Shown: piece after piece, positions 9,840-19,335 of the stretch
Numbering within the stretch: the stretch's first letter is position 1
Layout of the letters: every line of letters begins with the position of its first letter
NCBI RefSeq assembly: GCF_016937615.1
Contig: NZ_JAFHKI010000098.1
Span: 1 to 44,056, forward strand
Length of the DNA: 44,056 nt
From: Pseudomonas lactucae
GTDB taxonomy: Bacteria; Pseudomonadota; Gammaproteobacteria; Pseudomonadales; Pseudomonadaceae
Direction of reading: 5' to 3'
Translations under genes and position numbers: made by a program
The notes under the pieces: generated by a model
The model's input: the letters and a program-made list of their open reading frames with translations, nothing else
The model's database searches: none
What the model was told of the DNA's origin: nothing

Positions 9840-12800
9840 ATGCTTAACAAAGGACTGTTCCTCGCTTGCGCGCTGGCCCTGCTGAGCGCCTGCGATTCTT
9901 CCGACAAACCGGCTGTCCCTACAGCGCCTGCGGCGGCCACGACCGCTGCACCGAAACCGGTCAAGGCGGCGGTGGATGTGGCGGCGTTGAAGCAGCGTTA
10001 CGCCGGGCGTGAGTTGAGCGTGGTTGACGTGTCCGAGGTGCAGTTGGACGGCGCCAGTACCTTGTCGGTGAGTTTTTCCATTCCCCTGGACCCTGATCAG
10101 AAATTCGCCGACAAACTGCACCTGGTGGACAGCAAGTCCGGCAAGGTCGACGGCGCCTGGGAACTGTCCGATAACCTGATGGAACTGCGCCTGCGCCACC
10201 TCGAACCGCAGCGCAAACTGGTGCTGACGGTGGACGCCGGGGTCAAGGCGGTCAACGATAACAAGCTCGCCACCGAGTACACCGCCCGCCTGGAAACCCG
10301 CGACCTGCAAGCCACCGTCGGCTTCGCCAGCCGTGGCACGCTGTTGCCCACGCGCCTGGCCGAGGGGCTGCCGGTGATCGCGCTGAACGTCGACAAGATC
10401 GACGTCGAATTCTTCCGTATCAAGCCCGAATCGCTGCCGTCGTTCCTGGCGCAATGGGGGCGCAATACCAGCCTGCAAAGTTATGAGTCGCGCGAATTGC
10501 TGCCGCTGGCCGATCTGGTCTACGGCGGCCGTTTCGACCTGAACCCGGCACGCAACACCCGCGAAACCCTGTTGCTGCCCATCGCCGGCCTCAAGCAACT
10601 GCAGCAGCCGGGCGTATACCTGGCGGTGATGCGTGCCTCGGGCACCTACAACTATTCGCAACCGGCCACGCTGTTTACCTTGAGTGATATCGGCCTGTCG
10701 GTGCACCGCTACGCCAATCGCCTGGATGTGTTTACCCAGGCTTTGGACGGCGGCAAGGCGCTGGATGGCGTGGACCTGGAAGTGCTCGATGCCGACGGCC
10801 GCGTCGTGGGCCAGGGCAAGACCGAGAAGGGCGGCCACGCTGAGTTGCCGTTGCCGAAAAAAGCCCAGGTACTGTTGGCCAAGCAGGGCGAGCAGACCAG
10901 CCTGTTGCGCCTCGACAGCGCCGCGTTGGACCTGGCGGAGTTCGATATCGGTGGCCAGCCGTCGCACCCGCTGCAATTTTTTGTGTTCGGTCCACGCGAC
11001 CTGTATCGCCCCGGCGAAACCGTGCTGCTCAATGCGCTGCTGCGCGACAAGGACGGCAAGGCGGTCAAGCCGCAACCTGTGAGTGTCGAAGTGCGCCGCC
11101 CGGACGAACAGGTCAGCCGCAAGTTCGTGTGGGACGCCGATGCGTCCGGCCTCTATCAATACTCACTGCAACTGGCCGGCGAAGCACCGACCGGGCGCTG
11201 GCAGTTGGTGTTTGACTTGGGCGATGGCAAGCCGCAGCTGTATGAATTCCTCGTCGAAGACTTCCTGCCCGAGCGTCTGGCGCTGGAACTCAAGGGCAGC
11301 GACACGCCGCTGAGCCCGGCGGATAACCCGGTGATTCAGGTCAACGGGCGCTACCTGTACGGCGCGCCGGCTTCCGGCAATCGGGTCAGCGGGCAAGTCT
11401 ATGTGCGGCCGTTGCGTGAGGCGGTCAAGGCCTTGCCGGGTTACCAGTTTGGTTCCGTCACCGAAGAGGAGCTGAGCCAGGATTTCGAGCTGGACGAGAG
11501 CGTACTGGACGCCAAGGGCCAGGAAAAGCTGACCCTGGAAAGCAAATGGTCCGAGGCCAAGTCGCCGCTGCAACTGATCGTGCAGGCCAGCCTGCAGGAG
11601 TCAGGCGGGCGGCCGATCACTCGGCGCCTGGTGCAGCCGATCTGGCCGGCCGAGCGGTTGCCGGGCCTGCGTGGGCTGTTTGACGGCACTGAAACCAATG
11701 GCGATGGCCCGGCGGAATTCGAAGTGCTGCTGGCCAACCCTGAGGGGCAGAAACTCGCCGCGCAGAACCTCAAGGTGCGCCTGGTTCGTGAGCGTCGCGA
11801 CTACTACTGGAACTACTCGGACAGCGACGGCTGGAGCTATCACTACAACGAGAAATTCCTCAACCTCGACGAGCAGACCTTGAACATCAAGGCCGGCGAC
11901 ACCGCCAAGGTCAGCTTCCAGGTGGAGTGGGGGCCATACCGCGTGGAAGTCGAGGACCCGCAGACCGGTCTGGTCAGCAGCCTGCGTTTCTGGGCCGGTT
12001 ACCAGGCTCAGGACAACACCGAAGGCGGTGCCGTGCGCCCCGATCAGGTCAAGCTGGCGCTGGATAAACCGGCCTATGGCGACGGCGATACCGCCAACGT
12101 CACGGTCACGCCGCCCGCCGCCGGTAAAGGCTACCTGCTGGTGGAGTCCGCCGAAGGGCCGTTGTGGTGGCAGGAAATCGACGTGCCGGCCGAAGGCAAA
12201 AGCTTCGCGGTGAAGCTCGACCCGAAATGGTCGCGCCACGACTTGTACGTGAGTGCATTGGTGATTCGTCCCGGCGAGCGCAAAGCCAATATCACCCCCA
12301 AACGGGCTGTGGGCCTGCTGCACCTGCCGTTGGATCGCACCCAGCGCAAGCTGGGCGTGACCCTCACCGCGCCGGAAAAAATGCGCCCCAAACAACCGCT
12401 GACGGTGAAAATCGCCGCCAAAAATGCCGACGGCAGCGTACCCAGGCAGGTGAATGTGCTGGTGGCGGCAGTGGACGTGGGTATCCTCAATATCACCGAG
12501 TACCCGACGCCCGATCCCTACTCCAGCCTGTTCGGCCGCAAGGCCTATGGCGTGGACCAGTTCGATATCTACGGCCAGTTGATCGAAGCCGGTCAGGGCC
12601 GCCTGGCCAGCCTGGCCTTCGGTGGTGACGCGGCATTGGCCAAGGGCGGCAAGCGCCCGGACACCAGCGTGACCATCGTCGCTCTGCAAAGCGCGCCGGT
12701 GACCCTGAACGACAAAGGCGAGGGCGAAGTCAGCGTCAATATCCCTGACTTCAACGGCGAACTGCGCCTGATGGCCCAGGCTTGGAGCGATGATCGTTAT

Positions 12801-14741
12801 GGCATGGCCGAAGCCAAGACGGTGATCGCCGCGCCGCTGATCGCCGAGCTGTCGGCGCCGCGTTTCCTGGCGGGCGGAGACCAGACCACCCTGGCGTTGG
12901 ACCTGTCCAACCTGTCGGGCAAGGCGCAGAAGCTGGAAGTACAACTGAGTGCCGACGGCCAGTTGGAGCTGGTCAACAGTGCCGCGCAAACCGTTGAGCT
13001 CAAGCAAGGCCAGCGCACCACGCTGCGCATCCCGGTCAAAGCCTGGGGTGGTTTGGGCCAGGGCAAGGTGAAGGTGACAGTTAACGGGCTGGACCTGCCG
13101 GGTGAAAACCTGCCGCCGTTCAGCCGTGAATGGACCTTGGGCGTGCGCCCTGCCTACCCGGCGCTGCTCAAGCATTACCGCGCGGTGCTTAAAAGCGAGC
13201 CGTGGAGCTTGCCTGCCGGAACCCTTGATCAATTCGATCCCTCGGGGCGCGAAGCGCTGTTGAGCCTGTCGAGCCGGCCGCCGCTGAATCTCGGGGCACA
13301 GATCAAGGCGCTCAAGGCATACCCCTACGGTTGCCTGGAACAGACCGCCAGTGGCCTCTATCCTTCCTTGTATGCCGATGACGCGTTGCTCAAGCGCCTG
13401 AGCATCAAGGGCGAGCCGGATGCCGAGCGTAAACGCAAGATCGAGCTGGGCATCGAACGCCTGCTGGGCATGCAGCGCTACAACGGCAGCTTCGGTTTGT
13501 GGGGCGCCGATGGCGAAGAAGAGTATTGGCTGAGCGCCTACGTCACCGACTTCCTGTTGCGCGCCCGCGACCAGGGCTTCGCCGTGCCGCCTGAAGCGCT
13601 GAAGAAGGCCAGCGAACGCCTGTTGCGGTATGTGCAGGAGCGCAACCTGATCGAGGTCGATTACAGCGACAACGCCGAACACACGCGCTTTGCCGTGCAG
13701 GCCTATGCGGGCATGGTGTTGGCGCGCAGTCAGCAGGCGCCGTTGGGTGCGTTGCGCAGTATTTTCGAGCGGCGCAGCGACGCGCGTTCCGGGTTGCCGC
13801 TGGTGCAGTTGGCGATCGCCCTGCAAAAGATGGGCGACCAGCCACGCGCGGACCAAGCGTTGCAGGCCGGTCTGGCGACGCAGCGCAGCGCCAAGGAATG
13901 GCTGGCCGACTATGGCAGCCCGCTGCGGGACCAGGCGATGATCCTGGCCTTGCTGGAGGAGAATGACTTGGCCAAGGGCAAGCGCGAGGAACGTTTGTTT
14001 AGCCTGTCGGACCAGCTGGCGGCCAGCCCGTACCTGTCGACCCAGGAGCGCAATTCGCTGTTCCTCGCCGGGCGGCTTGGGTTTGCCCAGCCTGAGGCGA
14101 ACTGGCAGGTGGCGCTTACCGGCAGTGGTGGTGGGCAAGCGTTGGACAACCAGCATTCAACCCTTGAACTGGAAGGCAAGCTGCTGTCCAGCGACTTGAG
14201 CCTGAGCAATCAGAGCGAGGCGCCGGTGTACCAGCAACTGACGATCTCGGGTTATCCGCAGGTGCCCCCGGCACCGGGTGGCGACAACCTGAGCATCCGC
14301 CGCGAATACCTGGGCATGAACGGCCAGCCGCTGAACCTGCGCAACCTCAACAGCGGTGACCTGGTACTGGTGCATCTGGCGGTCAGCGCCAAGCAGCGTG
14401 TGCCGGATGCCTTGGTGGTCGACCTGCTGCCCGCCGGCCTGGAACTGGAAAACCAGAACCTGGCGCAAAGCGCCGCCAGCCTGGAAAACGCCAGCAGCCA
14501 AGTGAAGGAGTGGCGCGAGTCGATGCAGAACGCGGCGCTCAAACATCAGGAGTTCCGCGATGACCGTTATGTGGCGGCGATCAACCTGGAGAGCGATGGC
14601 ACCACGCACCTACTGTACCTGGCGCGTGCTGTGACGCCGGGCACTTACCGCGTGCCGCCGCCGCAGGTGGAGTCGATGTACCGGCCGAACTGGCAGGCGG
14701 TGGGAGAAACCCCGGCGGACCTGGTGGTCAAGGGCCGCTGA
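9840..14741 (+). CDS. yfhM: Bacterial alpha-2-macroglobulin lipoprotein (YfhM type)
   Basis: This very large periplasmic protein (1633 residues; E. coli YfhM about 1650) is expected to trap attacking proteases. The signal peptide ends in lipobox LLSAC (Cys about 19). Asp follows the lipidated Cys, which in E. coli favours inner-membrane retention; Pseudomonas sorting rules differ, so location is less certain. Repeated beta macroglobulin domains fill the N-terminal 1000 residues. The thioester motif CLEQ (Cys1165-Gln1168, in YPYGCLEQT) lies in a helical toroid domain, and a final beta domain follows. The intact thioester distinguishes it from the MagD-type A2M of P. aeruginosa, reported to lack this motif. 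pbpC downstream is the classic partner: A2M inactivates proteases while PbpC is thought to repair peptidoglycan. Confidence 0.95.
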   Translation: MLNKGLFLACALALLSACDSSDKPAVPTAPAAATTAAPKPVKAAVDVAALKQRYAGRELSVVDVSEVQLDGASTLSVSFSIPLDPDQKFADKLHLVDSKSGKVDGAWELSDNLMELRLRHLEPQRKLVLTVDAGVKAVNDNKLATEYTARLETRDLQATVGFASRGTLLPTRLAEGLPVIALNVDKIDVEFFRIKPESLPSFLAQWGRNTSLQSYESRELLPLADLVYGGRFDLNPARNTRETLLLPIAGLKQLQQPGVYLAVMRASGTYNYSQPATLFTLSDIGLSVHRYANRLDVFTQALDGGKALDGVDLEVLDADGRVVGQGKTEKGGHAELPLPKKAQVLLAKQGEQTSLLRLDSAALDLAEFDIGGQPSHPLQFFVFGPRDLYRPGETVLLNALLRDKDGKAVKPQPVSVEVRRPDEQVSRKFVWDADASGLYQYSLQLAGEAPTGRWQLVFDLGDGKPQLYEFLVEDFLPERLALELKGSDTPLSPADNPVIQVNGRYLYGAPASGNRVSGQVYVRPLREAVKALPGYQFGSVTEEELSQDFELDESVLDAKGQEKLTLESKWSEAKSPLQLIVQASLQESGGRPITRRLVQPIWPAERLPGLRGLFDGTETNGDGPAEFEVLLANPEGQKLAAQNLKVRLVRERRDYYWNYSDSDGWSYHYNEKFLNLDEQTLNIKAGDTAKVSFQVEWGPYRVEVEDPQTGLVSSLRFWAGYQAQDNTEGGAVRPDQVKLALDKPAYGDGDTANVTVTPPAAGKGYLLVESAEGPLWWQEIDVPAEGKSFAVKLDPKWSRHDLYVSALVIRPGERKANITPKRAVGLLHLPLDRTQRKLGVTLTAPEKMRPKQPLTVKIAAKNADGSVPRQVNVLVAAVDVGILNITEYPTPDPYSSLFGRKAYGVDQFDIYGQLIEAGQGRLASLAFGGDAALAKGGKRPDTSVTIVALQSAPVTLNDKGEGEVSVNIPDFNGELRLMAQAWSDDRYGMAEAKTVIAAPLIAELSAPRFLAGGDQTTLALDLSNLSGKAQKLEVQLSADGQLELVNSAAQTVELKQGQRTTLRIPVKAWGGLGQGKVKVTVNGLDLPGENLPPFSREWTLGVRPAYPALLKHYRAVLKSEPWSLPAGTLDQFDPSGREALLSLSSRPPLNLGAQIKALKAYPYGCLEQTASGLYPSLYADDALLKRLSIKGEPDAERKRKIELGIERLLGMQRYNGSFGLWGADGEEEYWLSAYVTDFLLRARDQGFAVPPEALKKASERLLRYVQERNLIEVDYSDNAEHTRFAVQAYAGMVLARSQQAPLGALRSIFERRSDARSGLPLVQLAIALQKMGDQPRADQALQAGLATQRSAKEWLADYGSPLRDQAMILALLEENDLAKGKREERLFSLSDQLAASPYLSTQERNSLFLAGRLGFAQPEANWQVALTGSGGGQALDNQHSTLELEGKLLSSDLSLSNQSEAPVYQQLTISGYPQVPPAPGGDNLSIRREYLGMNGQPLNLRNLNSGDLVLVHLAVSAKQRVPDALVVDLLPAGLELENQNLAQSAASLENASSQVKEWRESMQNAALKHQEFRDDRYVAAINLESDGTTHLLYLARAVTPGTYRVPPPQVESMYRPNWQAVGETPADLVVKGR

Positions 14742-14765
14742 TATCTCGATTTGGAATGGGGACAA

Positions 14766-14793
14766 TGTGGGAGGGAGCAAGCCCCCTCCCACA
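14766..14793. repeat. REP palindrome after the alpha-2-macroglobulin gene
   Basis: TGTGGGAGGGAGC (14766-14778) and GCCCCCTCCCACA (14781-14793) form a GC-rich hairpin with one mismatch. It lies 24 bases after the A2M stop and 24 bases before the stop of the convergent small membrane-protein gene, again at a tail-to-tail junction. Confidence 0.82.
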
Positions 14794-14817
14794 GGGACAA
14801 GCGGTGCTTTTAAGGGG

Positions 14818-15111
14818 TCAGTGCACGACCCAACTGAGCAGCCACAGGCCCAGCATCAACCAGATAATCCCCATGATCACCGACGCCCGCATGAACGCAC
14901 GTACCGCCGAGTACAACAACATCAGACCGATGATCAACGTGAGGATGCTGATGATCGACGTGTCCATGCCCAACGTGCGTGACAGACCTTCGATAAAGTT
15001 GCCACCGGCATGGGTCAGGGCACCGAACAGTCCGCTGAGGCCGTCGACGATAAACCGGATGACGGAACCGAGCGCCTGGCCCAACCATTCGAAAAAGCTT
15101 TCTACCTGCAT
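14818..15111 (-). CDS. Small two-helix membrane protein of unknown function
   Basis: This 97-residue protein is not recognised. Two hydrophobic segments are clear: about residues 53-71 (IISILTLIIGLMLLYSAV) and 77-95 (VIMGIIWLMLGLWLLSWVV). The first half is amphipathic with glycines (FFEWLGQALGSVIRF, LSGLFGALTHAGG) and may lie on the membrane surface. An AGGACA ribosome site lies 7-8 bases before the ATG, and the composition is that of a real membrane protein, so I accept it despite its size. It sits antisense to, and between, the A2M gene and pbpC, splitting a pair that is usually adjacent. A role with them is only a guess. Confidence 0.72.
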   Translation of the reverse strand: MQVESFFEWLGQALGSVIRFIVDGLSGLFGALTHAGGNFIEGLSRTLGMDTSIISILTLIIGLMLLYSAVRAFMRASVIMGIIWLMLGLWLLSWVVH

Positions 15112-15201
15112 GTGTGTGTCCTGATCAGAGGGTGGGCGTGTCTGTGCCTTTGGTTGTTATTGCGACGGGCTAGTTCCCTACAAGCATAGAGGTTTGCTCG
15201 T

Positions 15202-17531
15202 TTGAATTTGCGTTTAGTTGTGCGCCGGACCCTGGCTAGCCTGCTGCTAGTGATTGCCCTGCTGTGGCTGGCCGACCGCATCTGGCCCTTGCCCCTGCCT
15301 CAGGACGACCTGGCGCGGGTAGTGCTGGCCGAGGATGGCACGCCGTTGTGGCGGTTTGCCGATGCCAATGGCGTGTGGCGTTACCCCGTGCAAACCAGCG
15401 AGGTCTCGCCGTACTACCTGGACGCGCTGCTCACCTATGAAGACCGCTGGTTTTACCAGCACCCCGGCGTAAACCCGCTGGCGCTGGCCCGTGCGACCTG
15501 GCAGAACCTCACCGGCGCGAGGGTGGTGTCGGGTGGCAGCACCTTGTCGATGCAGGTGGCGCGCTTGCTCGATCCGCACCCGCGCACCTTCCTTGGCAAG
15601 CTGCGCCAGCTGTGGCGCACCGCGCAATTGGAGTGGCACTTGTCCAAGGCACAGATTCTCAACCTGTACCTGAACCGCGCCCCGTTTGGCGGCACCTTGC
15701 AGGGCGTTGCGGCGGCCAGTTGGGCCTACCTGGGCAAGTCCCCGGCGCAACTGACCCATGCCGAAGCCGCCTTGCTCGCGGTGTTGCCCCAGGCGCCGAG
15801 CCGCTTGCGCCCGGACCGTCACCCGCAGCGCGCCCAGGCCGCCCGGGACAAAGTGCTGCGCCGCTTGGGCGAGTTCCAGGTATGGCCGCAACCGGCCGTG
15901 GATGAAGCCCTGGAAGAACCGCTGTTGCTCGCCCCGCGCCTGGAGCCGAGCCTTGCCCCGCTGCTCGCGCGCCGCCTGAACCGCCCCGACAGCCCGCCGC
16001 TGATTCGCACCACCGTGGACGCTACCCTGCAACGCCGCCTCGAAGACCTGCTGTTGGGCTGGCGTGCGCGGTTGCCGGAACACACCTCCGCCGCCATCCT
16101 GGTGGTCGAGGAAGAGAGCATGGCCGTGCGCGCTTACCTGGGCTCGGTGGATATCAGCGACGCCAAACGTTTCGGCCATGTGGATATGATCAGCGCGCTG
16201 CGCTCGCCTGGTTCCACCTTGAAACCCTTTCTGTACGGCATGGCGCTGGATGAAGGGTTGATTCACTCCGAATCGCTGTTGCAGGACGTACCCCGGCGTT
16301 ACGGGGACTACCGGCCGGGCAACTTCTCCATGGGCTTTACCGGCGCGGTGCCGGCGAGTACGGCGTTGTCCAGTTCACTCAACCTGCCGGCGGTGCAGTT
16401 GCTGGAGGCTTACGGGCCCAAGCGCTTTGCCGCGCAGATGCGCATCGGCGGTGTGCCGTTGGTATTGCCGGCGTTGGCCGAGCCCAATCTGGCCTTGATC
16501 CTCGGCGGTGCGGGCAGTCGGCTGGAAGACCTGGTGAGCGGCTATAGCGCCTTCGCCCGCGACGGCAAGAGCGCGACCCTGCGATTTCAACCGGATGACA
16601 CGCTTAGAGAACGGCCGTTACTGTCGCCAGGGTCGGCCTGGATTGTGCGGCGGATCCTCAGTGGCCAGGCGCGACCGGACCGCGATCCGCGTGCCGAGCT
16701 GGTACAGCGCCCGGTGCTGGCCTGGAAAACCGGCACCAGCTATGGCTTTCGCGATGCCTGGGCAATTGGCGTGGGGCCGCGCTATTTGATCGGCGTATGG
16801 ATCGGCCGACCGGACGGCACGCCGGTGCCGGGTCAGTTCGGCCTGGCTTCGGCGGCGCCGCTGATGTTGCAGGTGCACGACGTGCTGACCAACCGCGACA
16901 GTCAGCGCGGCATCAGCGCCCCCGTGAAACCGGTGCCGGCCAATGTCGGCGTGGCGGCGATCTGCTGGCCGCTGGGCCAGCCCATGAGCCGCAGCGATCC
17001 CAATTGCCGGCGCCAACGCTTCGCCTGGACGCTGGACAACACCACGCCGCCGACCTTGCAAGCGTTGGACCAACCGCTGAGCGTGGGGTTGATGGACAGT
17101 GTCTGGGTCAATGCCAAGGGGCTGCGGGTGGATGCCCATTGCCCAGGCGCGGTGGCCCGGAATATCGCCTTGTGGCCGGCGCCACTGGAACCCTGGCTGC
17201 CCAGGGCGGAGCGCCGGGAGGCGCGCATCCCGCGGCCGACCCGGACTGCCCGCCGCCGGCCTTGGCGGCCTCTTCGCCGCTGTCGATTGTCGGTATCCGC
17301 GAAGGCGACCAGCTACGCCTGCCCGCCGGCAGCCAGCAAGTCCTGCGCCTGAAACTCTCCGCCCTGGGCGGCAGCGGCCGACGCTGGTGGTTTCTCAACG
17401 GTGAGCCGCTGGGGGACAGTGCCAATCAGGACTTCATCAATACCAGTTTCGAGCGGTTGGGGCGTTATCAGCTCAGTGTCCTTGATGAGGCTGGCCAAAC
17501 AGCACGCCTGGAATTCAGTGTTGTTGATTAA
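15202..17531 (+). pseudogene. pbpC: Penicillin-binding protein 1C, frameshifted before its C-terminal domain
   Basis: PbpC is a bifunctional class A peptidoglycan synthase. The uninterrupted frame (15202-17352) gives 716 residues: a membrane anchor (about 8-24), a glycosyltransferase domain (EDRWFYQHPGVN) and a transpeptidase domain with SxxK (STLK), SxN (SLN) and KTGT. Near 17228-17235 the homology jumps to the next frame. The original frame becomes arginine-rich nonsense (RPTRTARRRP), while the other frame reads PAADPDCPPPA and continues as a normal PbpC C-terminal beta domain to 17531. One missing base in the CCCG run explains this. Both catalytic domains are unaffected. The start is TTG 15202 with AGAGG 9 bases upstream. 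It could be a real mutation or a sequence error. Confidence 0.88.
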
Positions 17532-17559
17532 ATCGCCGATAGGGGCCTGAAGGTCACTA

Positions 17560-17584
17560 CAAGTGATTCACTTGCCTTCAAGGC
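17560..17584. promoter_or_regulatory. Two abutting palindromes upstream of the MazG-like gene
   Basis: CAAGTGATTCACTTG (17560-17574) is a perfect 7-1-7 palindrome. It shares its last base with a second perfect one, GCCTTCAAGGC (17574-17584). Both lie about 40-60 bases before the ATG at 17622. They may be an operator or a weak pbpC terminator; there is no T-run. Confidence 0.4.
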
Positions 17585-17621
17585 GCATCCCCCCGAAGCT
17601 ACACACCTTCAGGAGCCCAGC

Positions 17622-17930
17622 ATGAACCTCGAACACCTCACCGAACGCCTGCACCGCATCCGCGATACCAACGATTGGAAGCAGTTCCACAGCCCGAAAA
17701 ACCTGGCCATGGCCGCCAGTGTGGAAATGGCCGAACTGGTGGAAATCTTCCAATGGCTGACCGAAGACCAATCGCGCCAGTTGCCTGCCGATAAACTCGC
17801 CCACGCCGGGCAGGAAGTCGGCGATATCGTGCTGTACCTGCTGTTGCTGTGCAGCGAGCTGGGCCTGGACATGAACGAAGTGGTGCGCGCCAAACTGGCC
17901 GACAGCGAACGGCGGTTTGCCCATGAGTGA
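17622..17930 (+). CDS. MazG-like nucleotide pyrophosphohydrolase
   Basis: This 102-residue all-alpha NTP pyrophosphatase belongs to the MazG/RS21-C6-like superfamily. Such proteins cleave (d)NTPs to the monophosphate and pyrophosphate and clean the nucleotide pool. The metal-binding pattern is present: ExxE in VEMAELVE (about residues 35-41), then ExxD in QEVGDIVLYLLLL (about 67-70). The length matches single-domain family members. Its stop overlaps the cmoM start by 8 bases, so the two are translationally coupled. AGGAG lies upstream of the ATG. The preferred nucleotide cannot be told from sequence. Confidence 0.88.
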   Translation: MNLEHLTERLHRIRDTNDWKQFHSPKNLAMAASVEMAELVEIFQWLTEDQSRQLPADKLAHAGQEVGDIVLYLLLLCSELGLDMNEVVRAKLADSERRFAHE

Positions 17931-18672
17931 TCGCCATTTCGACCTGTTGGCCACGCGCTTTGCCGAGAAGATCTACGGTGGCGCCAAGGGCGCGATTCGC
18001 CTGGCGGTGTTGCAGGCCGATCTGGCCGAAGCGCTGCCGGATCGCCCCTTGCGCGTGCTGGATATTGGCGCAGGCCTGGGGCATATGTCGCTGTGGCTGG
18101 CCGAGCGCGGGCACCAGGTGACTCTGGCCGAACCCGCCGAGCCGATGCTCGACGGCGCGCGCCAGCGGTTTGCCGAAGCCGGGCAGACCGCGACCTTTAT
18201 CCATGCGCCCTGGCAGGACTTGCTCGGCCAACTCACCGAACCCTACGATCTGGTGCTGTGCCACGCCGTGCTGGAATGGCTGGCCGAACCCCATGCAATC
18301 CTGCCGGTGCTGCATCAGTTGACGGTGCCCGGCGGCTGGCTGTCCCTGGCGTTCTACAACCGCGATGCGCTGATTTACCGCAATCTGCTCAAAGGCCACT
18401 TCCGCAAAATGCGCAAGAACGATATGGCCGGCGAGAAGCAAAGCCTCACCCCGCAACAACCCCTTGACCCACGCGAATTGGCGGCGCAACTCCAGGGACT
18501 GTGGCAGGTCGAAAGCCAAAGTGGGGTGCGGGTGTTCCACGACTATATGCCGGTGGAATTCCAGGCCCGCGCCAATCTTCAGGACCTTATAGAGATGGAA
18601 CTCGCTCACCGTCGTCACCCAAGCTTTGCCGGACTTGGGCGTTATTTGCACTGGATCTGCCGTCCGGTTTAA
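17923..18672 (+). CDS. cmoM: tRNA 5-carboxymethoxyuridine methyltransferase CmoM
   Basis: CmoM uses S-adenosylmethionine to methylate the carboxyl of 5-carboxymethoxyuridine at tRNA position 34, improving decoding of degenerate codons. The 249 residues contain the SAM motif I VLDIGAGLGHMSLWLAERGHQ, then the family-specific HAVLEWLAEP, LSLAFYN and SGVRVFHDYM segments, which correspond closely to E. coli CmoM (formerly SmtA). The start is the ATG at 17923 inside the end of the MazG-like gene; an in-frame TTG 6 bases earlier is less likely. It forms an operon with that gene. I find no cmoA or cmoB in the window. Confidence 0.92.
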   Translation: MSDRHFDLLATRFAEKIYGGAKGAIRLAVLQADLAEALPDRPLRVLDIGAGLGHMSLWLAERGHQVTLAEPAEPMLDGARQRFAEAGQTATFIHAPWQDLLGQLTEPYDLVLCHAVLEWLAEPHAILPVLHQLTVPGGWLSLAFYNRDALIYRNLLKGHFRKMRKNDMAGEKQSLTPQQPLDPRELAAQLQGLWQVESQSGVRVFHDYMPVEFQARANLQDLIEMELAHRRHPSFAGLGRYLHWICRPV

Positions 18673-18696
18673 GCGGCCTAGTCTGCGGAGGTCGAA

Positions 18697-19293
18697 ATGC
18701 GTCGTCTCTGTTTGATCCTGTTATCCCTCGGCCTGGGCGCTTGCTCAAGCCCCAATCCCTATGTCGCAGCCTCGGCCCCGATGCCGCCGGCACCGGTCCA
18801 GGCAGCCAGCACCTTTGATGCCAGCGCCTACCCGGCGCCGGTGCGCGATTACGGCGCCTATCGCAATTGGGCCTGGCGCAACGGCCAGTTGCCGGCGGGC
18901 ACGGCGTGGGCGGATTCGGCGCAAATCGCCGAAGCGGTCAGCGGTGCCCTCGACCAGCGCGGCTTGCGTCCGTTGCATGACACACGCGCGCCCGATCTGT
19001 TGGTGAGCGCCGATGTGCGGCTGGAGAAGCGCCTCAGACAAGTCCAGGACGACTACGGCTACGGCGGCTATAACCGCTATGGCAACGGCTACGGCATGTA
19101 CAACTCGGCGCCGATCGTGCGCACCTATGAGGTGACGGTGGCCGTGGTGCGGGTCAATCTGTTTGACGCGCGCACTGGCCAGCCGGTGTGGAGCACCAGC
19201 GCTGAAACCGCCAGCCAGGGCAGCCTCGGCGAACGCGCGGATGCACTGCGCCAGGCGGTGCAAAAGGCGATGGCGGCGTATCCTCCGCGTTAA
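18697..19293 (+). CDS. DUF4136 lipoprotein (first of a tandem pair)
   Basis: This 198-residue protein has a lipoprotein signal peptide ending in LGAC (Cys about 16), followed by a Ser/Pro/Ala-rich linker to about residue 45. The DUF4136 domain then runs from YGAYRNWAWRNG to the end. A Gly/Tyr/Asn-rich insertion (YGYGGYNRYGNGYGMYN) lies in the middle. It ends in AMAAYPPR, as its neighbour ends in LSAYPPH. DUF4136 proteins are envelope lipoproteins of unknown function. GCGGAGG upstream of the ATG is a good ribosome site. The gene starts 24 bases after cmoM and may be in the same operon. Confidence 0.87.
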   Translation: MRRLCLILLSLGLGACSSPNPYVAASAPMPPAPVQAASTFDASAYPAPVRDYGAYRNWAWRNGQLPAGTAWADSAQIAEAVSGALDQRGLRPLHDTRAPDLLVSADVRLEKRLRQVQDDYGYGGYNRYGNGYGMYNSAPIVRTYEVTVAVVRVNLFDARTGQPVWSTSAETASQGSLGERADALRQAVQKAMAAYPPR

Positions 19294-19335
19294 CCGCTAT
19301 TCTCATTTAAAGGCTGGGTCGTTTTGGAGATCATC

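Noticed and set aside
11601..14156. 851-codon open frame on the minus strand
   Set aside because: It lies wholly inside the alpha-2-macroglobulin gene in the opposite direction and has no recognisable domain or ribosome site.
17210..17240. Programmed -1 frameshifting in pbpC
   Set aside because: There is no X-XXY-YYZ slippery heptamer and no evident downstream pseudoknot. A simple one-base loss explains the data better.
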